Shown in pieces: positions 44,987 through 52,951 of a stretch of 64,000 nt of DNA. A program made the translations under genes and the position numbers. Numbering within the stretch: the stretch's first letter is position 1; the number at the start of each line of letters is the position of its first letter. The notes under the pieces are model-generated. The model searched no databases, had not been told where the DNA came from, and was given only the letters and a program-made list of their open reading frames with translations. Source of the stretch: Chitinophaga ginsengisegetis (GTDB taxonomy: Bacteria; Bacteroidota; Bacteroidia; Chitinophagales; Chitinophagaceae); the NCBI RefSeq assembly GCF_900168065.1, contig NZ_FUZZ01000001.1:2352623-2416622 (forward strand). The letters run 5' to 3'.

Positions 44987-46174
44987 TTACGATCGTAATA
45001 CGGTTATTTTTCTTCCTTCTATTTTAAACAGTACTCCATTCTTTTCCAGGATTTTCAGGATACCCGACAGCGGGAGGCTGCGCTGCATACCGCCGCCAAA
45101 GCGCATTTGGGGCGGCGTGCCCTCATACACTACTTCTATATCATACCAGCGTTCCAGCTGCCGCATCACGGTGGTAATGTCGGCGCGGTCGAAGATAAAA
45201 AAGCCGTTCTTCCAGGCTACGGCTTCCTGCACATCGGCGCCTGTTACCGTGATGTTGTTATTGTTGCTGATGCGTGCCTGTTGTCCGGGCAGCAGTTTCT
45301 TTATAGTACCGTTACGGCCTACGTTTACGGCGCCTTCCAGCAGAGTTACCGCCAGGGCGCTTTCATTGGTGTAAGCCATGATATTAAAATGAGTGCCCAG
45401 CACCGTGATGTCGGCGCCGTTGGCCTTTACCAGGAAAGGTTTTCCGGATAGTGGCGCTACTTCAAAATACCCTTCGCCGGTGAGTTCCACTGTTCTGTTG
45501 CTACCTGTAAAGGCAGTGGGGAAATGCAGGGAGCTGGCCGCATTGAGCCATACCCGTGTGCCATCCGGCAGGGTAAGCTGGTATTGTCCGCCGCGGGGCG
45601 TGCTTAATGTATTGTAAGTAACCGGGGTGGTGGCGCCGGTGGCATGGTACAGCACCTGTCCGTTTTGCAGTTTGATGATGCTGGTACTGCCTTGTTTGCC
45701 GAGCGTATCATTTTTGGCTTCGTCGAGTACAATGCGGGAGCCATCTGCCAGGGTAAGCATGGCTTTATTGCCGCCGGGGGCGATATCGTTCTTATAACGC
45801 TGTGCGAGTGCAGGAGTGGGTTTTACAGATGCTACCGGCCGGAACAGGAAATATAAACCGGTGGCGAACAGCAGGCCGGCCACAACGGCGGCAGCCCACC
45901 AGAAGCGGTACACCGTTTTCATGGGTTGTGCGGTTTCCACAAAAGGAGTGGTAAGATCGGCGCCGGTAATACTTTGCAGTAAAGCGGTGCGGGCGGCTGT
46001 ATCCGGCGTTGCTGTATCAGCAGGGGCCTGCCACATCAGATCCGTGAGCGCGGCCATGAGTATTTCCATATTGCCGTCATCTTCCAGCAATGTGTACAAC
46101 TCTTCCTGCTCTGCGGCGGTTTCGTTCCCGGAAAGCCGCTGCTGCAATAAATATATAACCCTTTGCTCCTGCAT
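44987..46174 (-). CDS. FecR family anti-sigma factor (TlpA-linked locus)
   Basis: A 395-residue protein. Cytoplasmic N-terminus [19 protein letters not shown]. One transmembrane helix at about 91-111 ([21 protein letters not shown]). FecR domain with [37 protein letters not shown] and [15 protein letters not shown]-terminal DUF4974-like domain ([35 protein letters not shown]). It is followed by the STN-type susC and preceded 89 bases upstream by its sigma factor. Confidence 0.93.
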   Translation of the reverse strand: MQEQRVIYLLQQRLSGNETAAEQEELYTLLEDDGNMEILMAALTDLMWQAPADTATPDTAARTALLQSITGADLTTPFVETAQPMKTVYRFWWAAAVVAGLLFATGLYFLFRPVASVKPTPALAQRYKNDIAPGGNKAMLTLADGSRIVLDEAKNDTLGKQGSTSIIKLQNGQVLYHATGATTPVTYNTLSTPRGGQYQLTLPDGTRVWLNAASSLHFPTAFTGSNRTVELTGEGYFEVAPLSGKPFLVKANGADITVLGTHFNIMAYTNESALAVTLLEGAVNVGRNGTIKKLLPGQQARISNNNNITVTGADVQEAVAWKNGFFIFDRADITTVMRQLERWYDIEVVYEGTPPQMRFGGGMQRSLPLSGILKILEKNGVLFKIEGRKITVLRS

Positions 46175-46263
46175 GCGTAAAAAGAAAACCGGGATTTAAA
46201 CGGCTCCCCGGTATTAAGAATAGGCTGACGACATAAAGGACCTATCTGTTTAAAAATATTTTT

Positions 46264-46851
46264 TTACTTACAGATAAAGATCAGGTAAACAAGCGGGATG
46301 GCATGCCCGTTGCGGCGCAGGTGTTCCCTTATGGCTTTCAGGGAAAATACCAGTGCATTTTTTACGGAGCTGGGCGACAAATCCAGCTCAGTGGCTATTT
46401 CCGGGATCTTCATGCCCCGGTTTCGGCTCATCTGGTAAATACGCCGGCGTTGCGGCGACAGTAACATCACGGCTTCCTCAATAATAGTATGCAATTCTTT
46501 TAAGGTAAGCCGCCTGGTAGCGGTGTCGGTTTCGTCGGCTGTTGCCGCTACTGTTCCGCGCAACCGGTATTCAGTAGCTTCTTTCTTCAGGTAAGTGTAG
46601 CATTCGTTGGCGGCTACTTTATAAAGCCACGCTTTCGGATGATCGATGTCCGCAAGCTTGTCGCGGCTAAGCCATACCCGCAGGAAAGTAGCCTGGATCA
46701 CTTCTTTGGCGTTTTCGGGCGACTTCACCATTTTCCGGATAAATGGCTCCAGCGTTGTCAGGGAAGTATTGAAGAGGATACCAAACGCCGCTTCATCGCC
46801 CTCAGAAATGCGCTGAAACAGTGATTTGTCAATATAGATATTATCGTGCAT
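46264..46851 (-). CDS. ECF RNA polymerase sigma-70 factor (TlpA-linked locus)
   Basis: A 195-residue protein. Region 2 is seen as VKSPENAKEVIQATFLRVWL and PKAWLYKVAANECYTYLKK. Region 4 is seen as LLSPQRRRIYQMSRNRGMKI and ELDLSPSSVKNALVFSLKAI. It heads the operon sigma-FecR-SusC-SusD-TlpA. No vegetative promoter with the TAnnTTTG element is seen in the 150 bases upstream. Confidence 0.93.
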   Translation of the reverse strand: MHDNIYIDKSLFQRISEGDEAAFGILFNTSLTTLEPFIRKMVKSPENAKEVIQATFLRVWLSRDKLADIDHPKAWLYKVAANECYTYLKKEATEYRLRGTVAATADETDTATRRLTLKELHTIIEEAVMLLSPQRRRIYQMSRNRGMKIPEIATELDLSPSSVKNALVFSLKAIREHLRRNGHAIPLVYLIFICK

Positions 46852-47001
46852 TATCGTTGCAGAATACGCTGATGGTTGATAAGGTTGGTGGTATCGCCAC
46901 TAAAGTAATGAAAATTGGGCGGATACACATGCCCCCTACCTATCTACCTGTCCGGATGGATCAGGTTTCATCCAGGAAACCGGCCGTCGGCTGCTCCGTT
47001 A

Positions 47002-47844
47002 TTAACTTATCTGGCGGGAGTATCGTTCCAGCTTTTCCTTTTCTGTTTTGGTTAAGCTGTTGATCCCTTTGTGATGAATTTTGTCGAGAATAGCATCCAG
47101 TTCTTTCTGGCGGTTGGCTTTTTCCACATTATATACATCATCGATATCCGCCAGCACATGGTGTTGATTATAATAGTAGTTATCAACCAGGATAATATGA
47201 GGTTTGTGGATAATTACATACATGAAGAATACACAGGGTACCGTAAGCGCAATGATAACAGCGATGTGCTGCATGATCACCGCCGGTTCTATCATCAGTC
47301 CGATGAGCATACCCGCCATAGCGCCTCCCAGGTGGGCGTCGTGGCCTATATTATCGCGGCGCGACTTAATGCCGTAAATAGAATACAATATATACACGAT
47401 GCCATACCCCCATCCCGGCACGGGAAACAGTCCGAAGAAGCTCACCATCATACCCGGATACAGGACGATGGAAGCGAAAATGATTCCACAGATCGCCCCG
47501 GATGCGCCTACTGCGCTATAGTCGCTTTCACGCCGATGAATGTACAGGGAAAGCAGGTTCCCCCCGATAAGACTTCCCAGGTAAATACAAACGTAAGCTG
47601 CAGGCCCCATATCCGCTTCCAGCATCCCGCTGAAAAGCAGGAGGGAGATCATGTTAAAGATCAGGTGTTTCCAGCTGACGTGCAGGAATCCGCTGGTGAT
47701 TAAACGCCGGTATTCCCTGTATAGCCGGATCCTCTCCACTTCAAATTCATACTTATTGAAAAAGGCGCGGCTTTTAAATCCTTTCCAGGAAATAACCACA
47801 TTAGTAAGAATAATTGCCAGGGTGATGATACCGGTATAACTCAT
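47002..47844 (-). CDS. Rhomboid-family intramembrane serine protease
   Basis: 280 residues from the ATG at 47844; a 20-residue upstream extension is possible but polar and unusual. Six or more transmembrane segments. The catalytic dyad is visible: serine in GASGAICGIIFAS (S115) and histidine in HDAHLGGAMAGMLIG (H171). The N-terminal HVSWKHLIFNMISLLLFSG carries the conserved His/Asn that stabilise the oxyanion. A cytoplasmic charged tail follows (KANRQKELDAILDKIHHKG). It cleaves transmembrane substrates within the inner membrane; substrates are unknown. It stands alone between the sigma operon and the tRNA gene. Confidence 0.9.
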   Translation of the reverse strand: MSYTGIITLAIILTNVVISWKGFKSRAFFNKYEFEVERIRLYREYRRLITSGFLHVSWKHLIFNMISLLLFSGMLEADMGPAAYVCIYLGSLIGGNLLSLYIHRRESDYSAVGASGAICGIIFASIVLYPGMMVSFFGLFPVPGWGYGIVYILYSIYGIKSRRDNIGHDAHLGGAMAGMLIGLMIEPAVIMQHIAVIIALTVPCVFFMYVIIHKPHIILVDNYYYNQHHVLADIDDVYNVEKANRQKELDAILDKIHHKGINSLTKTEKEKLERYSRQIS

Positions 47845-48041
47845 TTTATTTACGGGTCGTTTACAAACACCTCTGCAATATGTGAAATACTTTAAATATA
47901 TCAAAATCCGGGTGATAGTTCTTTTCCGGTGATATAACCGTTCCCGTTAGATGCTTACGTCCAAAATATCCTACAGTAGCGGGTAACAGCGATCTGCATT
48001 TCTCCCGCAGGGAAATAAATTTCTGATTTTCTTCAAAAAAA

Positions 48042-48074
48042 TTTGGTTGTTTGAAAATAATGTTGCTACATTTG
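48042..48074 (+). promoter_or_regulatory. Bacteroidota-type promoter of tRNA-Asp
   Basis: TTTG at 48042-48045, a 21-base spacer, then TACATTTG at 48067-48074. This matches the TTTG/TAnnTTTG vegetative promoter consensus exactly. Transcription would begin about 40 bases before the tRNA. Confidence 0.75.
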
Positions 48075-48123
48075 CACTCCCCAAAGGGGGATATAGATCG
48101 GCTGAAAGGCCCGTCTGTATTAA

Positions 48124-48197
48124 GGATCGGTAGTTCAGTTGGTTAGAATGCCGCCCTGTCACGGCGGAGGTCGCGGGTTCGAGTCCCGTCCGGTCCG
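48124..48197 (+). tRNA. tRNA-Asp (GTC anticodon)
   Basis: A 74-base cloverleaf. The acceptor stem is GGATCGG with CCGGTCC (one T-G wobble). The anticodon loop is CTGTCAC with anticodon GTC, the T-loop is GGTTCGAGTC and the discriminator base is G. CCA is not encoded. An exact Bacteroidota promoter precedes it and an intrinsic terminator follows directly. Confidence 0.95.
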
Positions 48198-48201
48198 CAA
48201 G

Positions 48202-48238
48202 AAAGGACAAATTATCGAAAGATAGTTTGTCCTTTTTT
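48202..48238 (+). terminator. Intrinsic terminator of tRNA-Asp
   Basis: A 15-pair stem AAAGGACAAATTATC / GATAGTTTGTCCTTT with one wobble pair and a GAAA tetraloop, running into TTTTTT. It starts four bases after the tRNA. Confidence 0.85.
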
Positions 48239-48392
48239 CTTTGGTGGATGTTTGCCTTCAAATAAAGATCCCATGTTTGACGGGGCGGGGCCCCCCGCAG
48301 CTGATTTGAATTATAGAATATTACTTAATTGTTTTCATCACCATATTGTTGGCCTGGAAAGTTTGCTAAACTGATCGGCTTGCGGCTAATGA

Positions 48393-48620
48393 TCAGTTCA
48401 AATGGATCTGAGTTTTATCAAATTCACCTTCAACTATTACCTTAGCAGATAATGAACTCAGTTCGATTAAAGTTGGAGGAAAGCCGTAATCTTTTAGTGT
48501 TTTTTCAATTCGGCCTCCGATGGAGAAACGTAATTGATCTTAATGCCGCTTGCCTCAGAAATGAGCTGAGTCACTTCTTCAAAATCATAAGCCTGCTCAC
48601 CACTACCCGTAATTTTTTTG
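48393..48620 (-). pseudogene. Decayed C-terminal fragment of an NmrA-like NAD(P)-binding protein
   Basis: On the minus strand the frame reads DFEEVTQLISEASGIKINYV and SPSEAELKK, then breaks at a run of six A (plus 48500-48505). In the next frame it continues TLKDYGFPPTLIELSSLSAK to TGA at 48393-48395. This parallels the C-terminus of the intact gene at 49168-50034 (INYVSPSEAELKK against INYISPTEEEFRK). One missing A in the homopolymer restores the frame. The N-terminal two thirds is absent. The remaining bases 48239-48392 and 48621-48704 show nothing recognisable. Confidence 0.7.
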
Positions 48621-48704
48621 CTTATTCAAAATGTTTGCTCAGAGCGCATGGGGGATATTATAGATAGTATGCCATTGAAACCATGTTCGATTTCAGGTTG
48701 TTTA

Positions 48705-49058
48705 TCATTTACTATCCGGAGGGGACTTCGTCAATAGGTGTTCATTGCTCCAATCAGCAATCCTCTCAAACACGGATATAAGACTTTTGCTTTTATCAGT
48801 AAGAGAATACTCAACGCGGGGTGGGTTTTCCTGGTACTGTTTGCGTATGACCAATCCGTCTCTTTCCAATTCCTTCAATTGTTCAGTAAGTATTTTTCTT
48901 GAAATGGTCGGAATACGAATTGCGATTTCACCAAACCGTCTCGTACCAGAAAGAAGATTATACAAAATTACCGGTTTCCATTTTCCACCGATTATCTCCA
49001 TTGCCGTCGTTATTGGGCAATTATTAAAGTCATTACAACTGCGTTCTTTAGTTACCAT
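48705..49058 (-). CDS. HxlR-family winged-helix transcriptional regulator
   Basis: 117 residues from the ATG at 49058. Family markers: CNDFNNCPITTAMEIIGGKW, FGEIAIRIPTISRKILTEQL, LERDGLVIRKQY and a C-terminal YSLTDKSKSLISVFERIADW. A promoter at 49134-49164 places transcription start near 49127, inside a longer possible reading frame to 49136, so the downstream ATG is chosen. HxlR proteins often sense electrophiles or redox state through cysteines (two Cys here near the N-terminus). It is divergent from an NAD(P)-binding oxidoreductase gene that it probably regulates. Confidence 0.92.
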   Translation of the reverse strand: MVTKERSCNDFNNCPITTAMEIIGGKWKPVILYNLLSGTRRFGEIAIRIPTISRKILTEQLKELERDGLVIRKQYQENPPRVEYSLTDKSKSLISVFERIADWSNEHLLTKSPPDSK

Positions 49059-49077
49059 ATCGTTACCACTATTTTGC

Positions 49078-49097
49078 CTGTTACCTTCTTGTAACAG
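49078..49097. promoter_or_regulatory. Candidate HxlR operator (CTGTTAC-N6-GTAACAG)
   Basis: A perfect 7-bp inverted repeat in the 5-prime leader of the HxlR gene. The half-site GTTACC also occurs at 49051, 49062 and 49080, and GGTAAC at 49129. This clustering between promoter and start codon is a typical autoregulatory arrangement. Confidence 0.55.
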
Positions 49098-49133
49098 GTT
49101 AACATCTGAAACTATTATAGTTCCTTTAGGTAA

Positions 49134-49164
49134 CAAATGTATTTTTTAAAAGTAAAAATTCAAA
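49134..49164 (-). promoter_or_regulatory. Bacteroidota-type promoter of the HxlR gene
   Basis: On the minus strand TTTG (49164-49161), a 19-base spacer and TACATTTG (49141-49134). It matches the vegetative consensus exactly. The -33 box lies just before the ATG of the divergent oxidoreductase gene at 49168. Confidence 0.7.
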
Positions 49165-49167
49165 AAG

Positions 49168-50034
49168 ATGATTTTAATAACAGGAGCAACAGGACATTTC
49201 GGAAAATTAACCATTGATTTTTTGTTGAAGAAAGGAATTGAAACCAGTCAGATAGCCGTACTAGTGCGTAATACAGAAAAAGCGACAGATCTAAATGAGA
49301 AAGGCATAAACATCCGTGTGGGAGATTATAATGATTACTCATCTTTGGTGAGAGCCTTCAGAGGTATCGATAAGTTACTATTTGTTTCTGGAACTGACAT
49401 ACCCAATCGCACTTCCCAACATGAACAGGTTCTAAAAGCAGCGATGGATGCAGGTGTTAAACATATCATTTACACTAGCGGCGAGTTTAGGATAGAAGGT
49501 CAGGATTCTCCACTATGGAACTTCGTTGAAGCGCACATTAAAACTGAAAAGTGGTTAAAAGAAAGCGGGTTAACCTATACCATTCTGAAAAACGGTTTGT
49601 ATATGGAGTATATACCTTACTTTATTGGTAATGTGCTGGAAACTGGAATAATTTATCTGCCCGCAGGTAACGGGAAAATAAGTGTGGCGTTACGTTCAGA
49701 AATGGCGGAGGCAACCGCAACCATTCTTGCTATGGAAGGACATGAAAATAAGTCCTATCATTTTGTGAATACGGAAGCCTACGGATATGAAGATATTGCA
49801 AGATATATTTCTGAGTTCACAGGAAAGACCATTAATTATATCTCCCCGACGGAAGAAGAATTCAGGAAAACATTGCAGCAACAAGGCGTAAGCATTCCTG
49901 AAGAATACATTAGTATTATTTTGGCACAAGCGCAGGGCGATGCAGAGATGGTAAGTGATGATATGGAAAAACTTATCGGCAGAAAACTAACTCCGATAAC
50001 AACGTTTTTGCAGGAAGCATATCAGCATGGCTAA
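49168..50034 (+). CDS. NmrA-like NAD(P)-binding protein (QorB-type SDR)
   Basis: A 288-residue atypical short-chain dehydrogenase. The dinucleotide motif TGATGHFG is at 5-12. Other blocks are VGDYNDYSSLVRAFRGIDKL, VSGTDIPNRTSQHEQVLKAA, AGVKHIIYTSGEF and YTILKNGLYMEYIPYF. The family contains NAD(P)H:quinone oxidoreductases and NAD(P)-sensing regulators. It is divergent from the HxlR regulator, an arrangement often used for inducible quinone or electrophile detoxification. Base composition is more AT-rich than the PUL genes. Confidence 0.9.
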   Translation: MILITGATGHFGKLTIDFLLKKGIETSQIAVLVRNTEKATDLNEKGINIRVGDYNDYSSLVRAFRGIDKLLFVSGTDIPNRTSQHEQVLKAAMDAGVKHIIYTSGEFRIEGQDSPLWNFVEAHIKTEKWLKESGLTYTILKNGLYMEYIPYFIGNVLETGIIYLPAGNGKISVALRSEMAEATATILAMEGHENKSYHFVNTEAYGYEDIARYISEFTGKTINYISPTEEEFRKTLQQQGVSIPEEYISIILAQAQGDAEMVSDDMEKLIGRKLTPITTFLQEAYQHG

Positions 50035-50165
50035 ACTACAACACCTCCCAAATCCACCGAATCCTGCATAATTTGTTCGAGGTTACGATACCTGGGGCCG
50101 CAAGCTTTAAAGCCTTCAAGTCGAAAGATTTGGAGACTTTTTTTTCTGAAGAATTTGAGAAACCC
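50035..50165. other. Possible decayed coding DNA, unresolved
   Basis: Both strands hold stop-free, protein-like stretches without start codons. The minus frame gives a 44-codon stretch (such as ACGPRYRNLEQIMQDSVDLG) in line with the HxlR-like remnant upstream. The plus frame gives FEVTIPGAASFKAFKSKDLE. Neither is recognised, so which is real cannot be decided by eye. Confidence 0.3.
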
Positions 50166-50366
50166 TCATCCGATCTTACGCTCTATATTCATGCTCCTAT
50201 AATTCTGGTACGTCGCTTCTGAAGTCTCGCCAATCTTAGGATCATTCTTAATAACAATCTCCCAAAAGCTGCGATTAGCATTACCCCATTGGTTCATGGC
50301 ATCAATAATCGGCATCAACGACTTCTTCACTCCGGCTTTGAAAAACAAGCTTTCAGCTTTTCCCAA
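50166..50366 (-). pseudogene. Probable C-terminal remnant of an HxlR-like regulator
   Basis: A 66-codon frame whose core KSLMPIIDAMNQWGNANR resembles the end of HxlR proteins (the pattern SL-P-I-AM-WG that closes the winged helix). The DNA-binding N-terminal part is missing; the fragment abuts the stop of the acetylesterase gene. It could still be a short expressed gene because it lies 13 bases downstream of that stop on the same strand. The HxlR assignment rests on a short motif only. Confidence 0.45.
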
Positions 50367-50379
50367 TTCCTATTTTCAT

Positions 50380-51774
50380 CTACTGTGCAACTGGCCAGCT
50401 ATCAGTACGGAAAGGACCAACAGGTAAACCTTCAGAAGAAAAAACATTACCGATAGCAGCATTGGAGAAAGCGTATCTCACCGATGCTGGCTTCTCTACT
50501 TTTTTACTCCAAACGATCAGTGCATCTTTCTCCACCTTTGCGGATGCTTCATAGAAAATATGGTCCACTCCTGCTATATACAGGGCAACCGGTGCTTTGC
50601 CATTGATCCGGAGAGAAGTGGGAACGTTGGTGAAACGAAGTACTGCTTTGTTTTTGCTGATGCTCATTTCTTTGAATACAGGGCTTTTCCAGGTAAACCC
50701 TGTTTTGCCATAGTTCTCCCCCAGGGCCCAGGCGGCCAGCCTGTTACCAACTGATCTCTTATCCTGTGGGTGAATATCTTTCACATTTTCTGTAACGTCA
50801 GATACTACAACCATACCGGTTCCGGGAAGGACGCTGCTGCGTGCCTGTGCCTCCCGAAGGAATGCAGCCTGATACTCCTTTTCGTAGGTAAATGGTGCTA
50901 TCTGAACATAGTAAAAGGGCAGTGGCTTATGCCACGCCTCACGCCATGCCTGTATCATGCCGGTGAACAATGGCATGTAAGTATCGGCGGTGTTCACATT
51001 GGCTTCTCCCTGGTACCAGATAACTCCCTTTATGTTAAAATTGATAAGAGGAGCTATCATCGCATTGTAAGCATAACCTGGTTTATGTGGCCACCATGCG
51101 GCCGGGGCCAGCTTGGCAGCGGCTGCAGAAAGTTGTTGCTGATCGGCTACAAGATGCTCCGGTGCCCATACTTCTGCTGGTGTTCCTCCCCAGCTGGCAT
51201 TGATCAGGCCAACAGGTACTCCCAACGATTTCTGAAGGCGTACTCCGAAAAAGTATCCCACTGCACTGAAAGGCTTCAGGCTATTGCTGTCGCATACTTC
51301 CCAGCTTCCCGGACAATCGTCCTGTGGATATGGCGCGGTAGTTTTGGGTATGTTAAAGAACCTGATGTTATTGTTACTGCAAACAGGCAATTCGGCAGCT
51401 ATCTGCCGGATACCGTTATAGTAACTGTATTCCATGTTGGATTGCCCTGAACATAGCCATACCTCGCCGATCAGGACATTTTTCAGTACAATCTCATTGG
51501 ATCCTTTCAGTCTTATTTCATAAGGTCCTCCTGCTGCCGGAGTATGTACTTTTAAAGCCCACTTCGCATCTCCGCTGGTGGTAACAGTCGCCGTTTTGTT
51601 ATCCCAGCCCGTAAATACCGTAATCTTTTCTGAAGGGCTTGCCCATCCCCAGATGGTTATGCTGTCGTTTTGCTGCAGCACCATATTGCTGCCAACGAGT
51701 GCCGGTAACCTGATGGCGGCATGAAGTACCGCAGGCAACAGCAACACAATACCGTAAAGAAGGAGTTTTTTCAT
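50380..51774 (-). CDS. Sialate O-acetylesterase-like SGNH esterase
   Basis: 464 residues from the ATG at 51774; a 12-residue extension is rejected because a signal peptide starts here (LLLYGIVLLLPAVLHA). An N-terminal beta-sandwich (LVGSNMVLQQNDSITIWGWA) precedes the SGNH catalytic domain. Visible parts are the nucleophile block VWLCSGQSNMEYS, NASWGGTPAEVWAPEHL, GVIWYQGEANV and the late DIHPQDKRSVGNRLA with the His of the catalytic pair. The family removes O-acetyl groups from sialic acid or from plant polysaccharides. Without sialidase or other enzymes nearby the substrate is open. Confidence 0.9.
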   Translation of the reverse strand: MKKLLLYGIVLLLPAVLHAAIRLPALVGSNMVLQQNDSITIWGWASPSEKITVFTGWDNKTATVTTSGDAKWALKVHTPAAGGPYEIRLKGSNEIVLKNVLIGEVWLCSGQSNMEYSYYNGIRQIAAELPVCSNNNIRFFNIPKTTAPYPQDDCPGSWEVCDSNSLKPFSAVGYFFGVRLQKSLGVPVGLINASWGGTPAEVWAPEHLVADQQQLSAAAAKLAPAAWWPHKPGYAYNAMIAPLINFNIKGVIWYQGEANVNTADTYMPLFTGMIQAWREAWHKPLPFYYVQIAPFTYEKEYQAAFLREAQARSSVLPGTGMVVVSDVTENVKDIHPQDKRSVGNRLAAWALGENYGKTGFTWKSPVFKEMSISKNKAVLRFTNVPTSLRINGKAPVALYIAGVDHIFYEASAKVEKDALIVWSKKVEKPASVRYAFSNAAIGNVFSSEGLPVGPFRTDSWPVAQ

Positions 51775-51941
51775 AATCGCGCTTAATACTTTGGGGGGTA
51801 AATATAACACCCATACCTGATAATTGAAAATTGCTCTGCAGAAGTTGTTTCAATTTCATTCAGAAAATTAAAAGCCTTCTCAAATTCCCAGGAAGCACCT
51901 CGTCCTGCTCCGAGTATTGAACGATACTTCTTAACAAAATT

Positions 51942-51970
51942 GGAGGATCGTTTTTAAAAAACGATCCTCC
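51942..51970 (-). terminator. Terminator of the protease/SusCD operon
   Basis: GGAGGATCGTTTTT / AAAAACGATCCTCC: a perfect 14-bp inverted repeat around one central A. It lies about 40 bases downstream of the protease stop at 52011. The A/T-rich top of the stem gives symmetric ends, so it may act in either direction. Confidence 0.65.
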
Positions 51971-52010
51971 AATAAATCAGAGGGGCCAATAAAAATCCCA
52001 CGCGTAAAAA

Positions 52011-52910
52011 CTATTCCCGTATCAGCTTCCACAGTGATTCAACAGGCACCGTATTCTTCAGCACCATTTGTACACCTGCATTTATATCACTATGCAAAAA
52101 CATACGTGTGTTGGCTACCGTGCCAACCACATTACCGTAAATATCCATTACAGGTCCGCCGCTGGAACCGGTGGCATAGTCAGCTGATACAGATATCATC
52201 TCGCGGAAGAATTTTTGGTCGCCCTCACCAACTTCTTCCAAATACCTATTATTCACATTCCCCTGGGAAAAGAAATAATGTATTCCTTTGGGATGACCAA
52301 GTATATAGATCTTGTCGCCAACTTCAACTGAATCAGCCAGCGAAAGAGCGGGTAAGACGTCACCATGGGTATCCAATTGAAGGACGGCAAGATCATTCTT
52401 TTTAGACGATGCAAGGACGGCCTTTACTGCATAGGTACGTCCATCAGCCATACGCGCTACAAACCCCTTTGGTTTATTGCCGTCTTTCATAAAGGCATAG
52501 GAAGCCGCAACATGGTAATTGGTAACCATGATTCCTTTGCGATCAATGATATATCCCGTTGATTCGCTCAGATGCACGTTTTCACACCTGGGACACAGAT
52601 AGGCCACCCCGGTAATAACGGTTGCGTTTTTTGCCTTTTCATACAGGGTATGGGCTGACAGCTCTTTTGAAACCGGCTTCACCAGGTCCACCGTTACCCC
52701 ACTCCGTTCTGCAATAAGTGCCTTTTGTACGTCTTCTGCACTAATACTCCTTTCTTTTGCAGATAAGGAATCGAAAGATTTCAGGAAGCCGGCAGCTATC
52801 TTTGCATCGTCCGTAAACGTCTGTCCGACCGCTATACCAGCTATAAATAAAATATTCACTACCAATAAAACGGTCCATTTGATTGCATATCCTTTCGAAA
52901 AAAAACTCAT
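52011..52910 (-). CDS. Trypsin-like serine protease (S1 family), secreted or membrane-anchored
   Basis: A 299-residue protein with an N-terminal hydrophobic helix (about 11-29, WTVLLVVNILFIAGIAVG). A propeptide-like helical region spans to about 95. The S1 domain is about 98-296 with the full triad: H133 in VTNYHVAAS, D173 in KKNDLAVLQL and S250 in ATGSSGGPVMD. A CPRC pair (C106, C109) sits at the start of the protease domain. There is no PDZ domain, unlike DegP/DegS. It is the last gene of the sigma/FecR operon with SusC/SusD and two thioredoxin-fold proteins, suggesting processing of imported or surface-bound protein. Confidence 0.9.
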   Translation of the reverse strand: MSFFSKGYAIKWTVLLVVNILFIAGIAVGQTFTDDAKIAAGFLKSFDSLSAKERSISAEDVQKALIAERSGVTVDLVKPVSKELSAHTLYEKAKNATVITGVAYLCPRCENVHLSESTGYIIDRKGIMVTNYHVAASYAFMKDGNKPKGFVARMADGRTYAVKAVLASSKKNDLAVLQLDTHGDVLPALSLADSVEVGDKIYILGHPKGIHYFFSQGNVNNRYLEEVGEGDQKFFREMISVSADYATGSSGGPVMDIYGNVVGTVANTRMFLHSDINAGVQMVLKNTVPVESLWKLIRE

Positions 52911-52951
52911 TTGACTTCTTTTTAAAGTTCCGGGTACCTCAATGCTTCCCC

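Noticed and set aside
47971..48261. 96-codon minus-strand frame with DRTGLEPATSAVTGRHSNQL
   Set aside because: It is antisense to tRNA-Asp. This peptide is a well-known artefact of translating the reverse strand of tRNA genes.
48452..48667. 71-codon plus-strand frame
   Set aside because: It lies opposite the decayed NmrA-like fragment, which has recognisable similarity on the minus strand.
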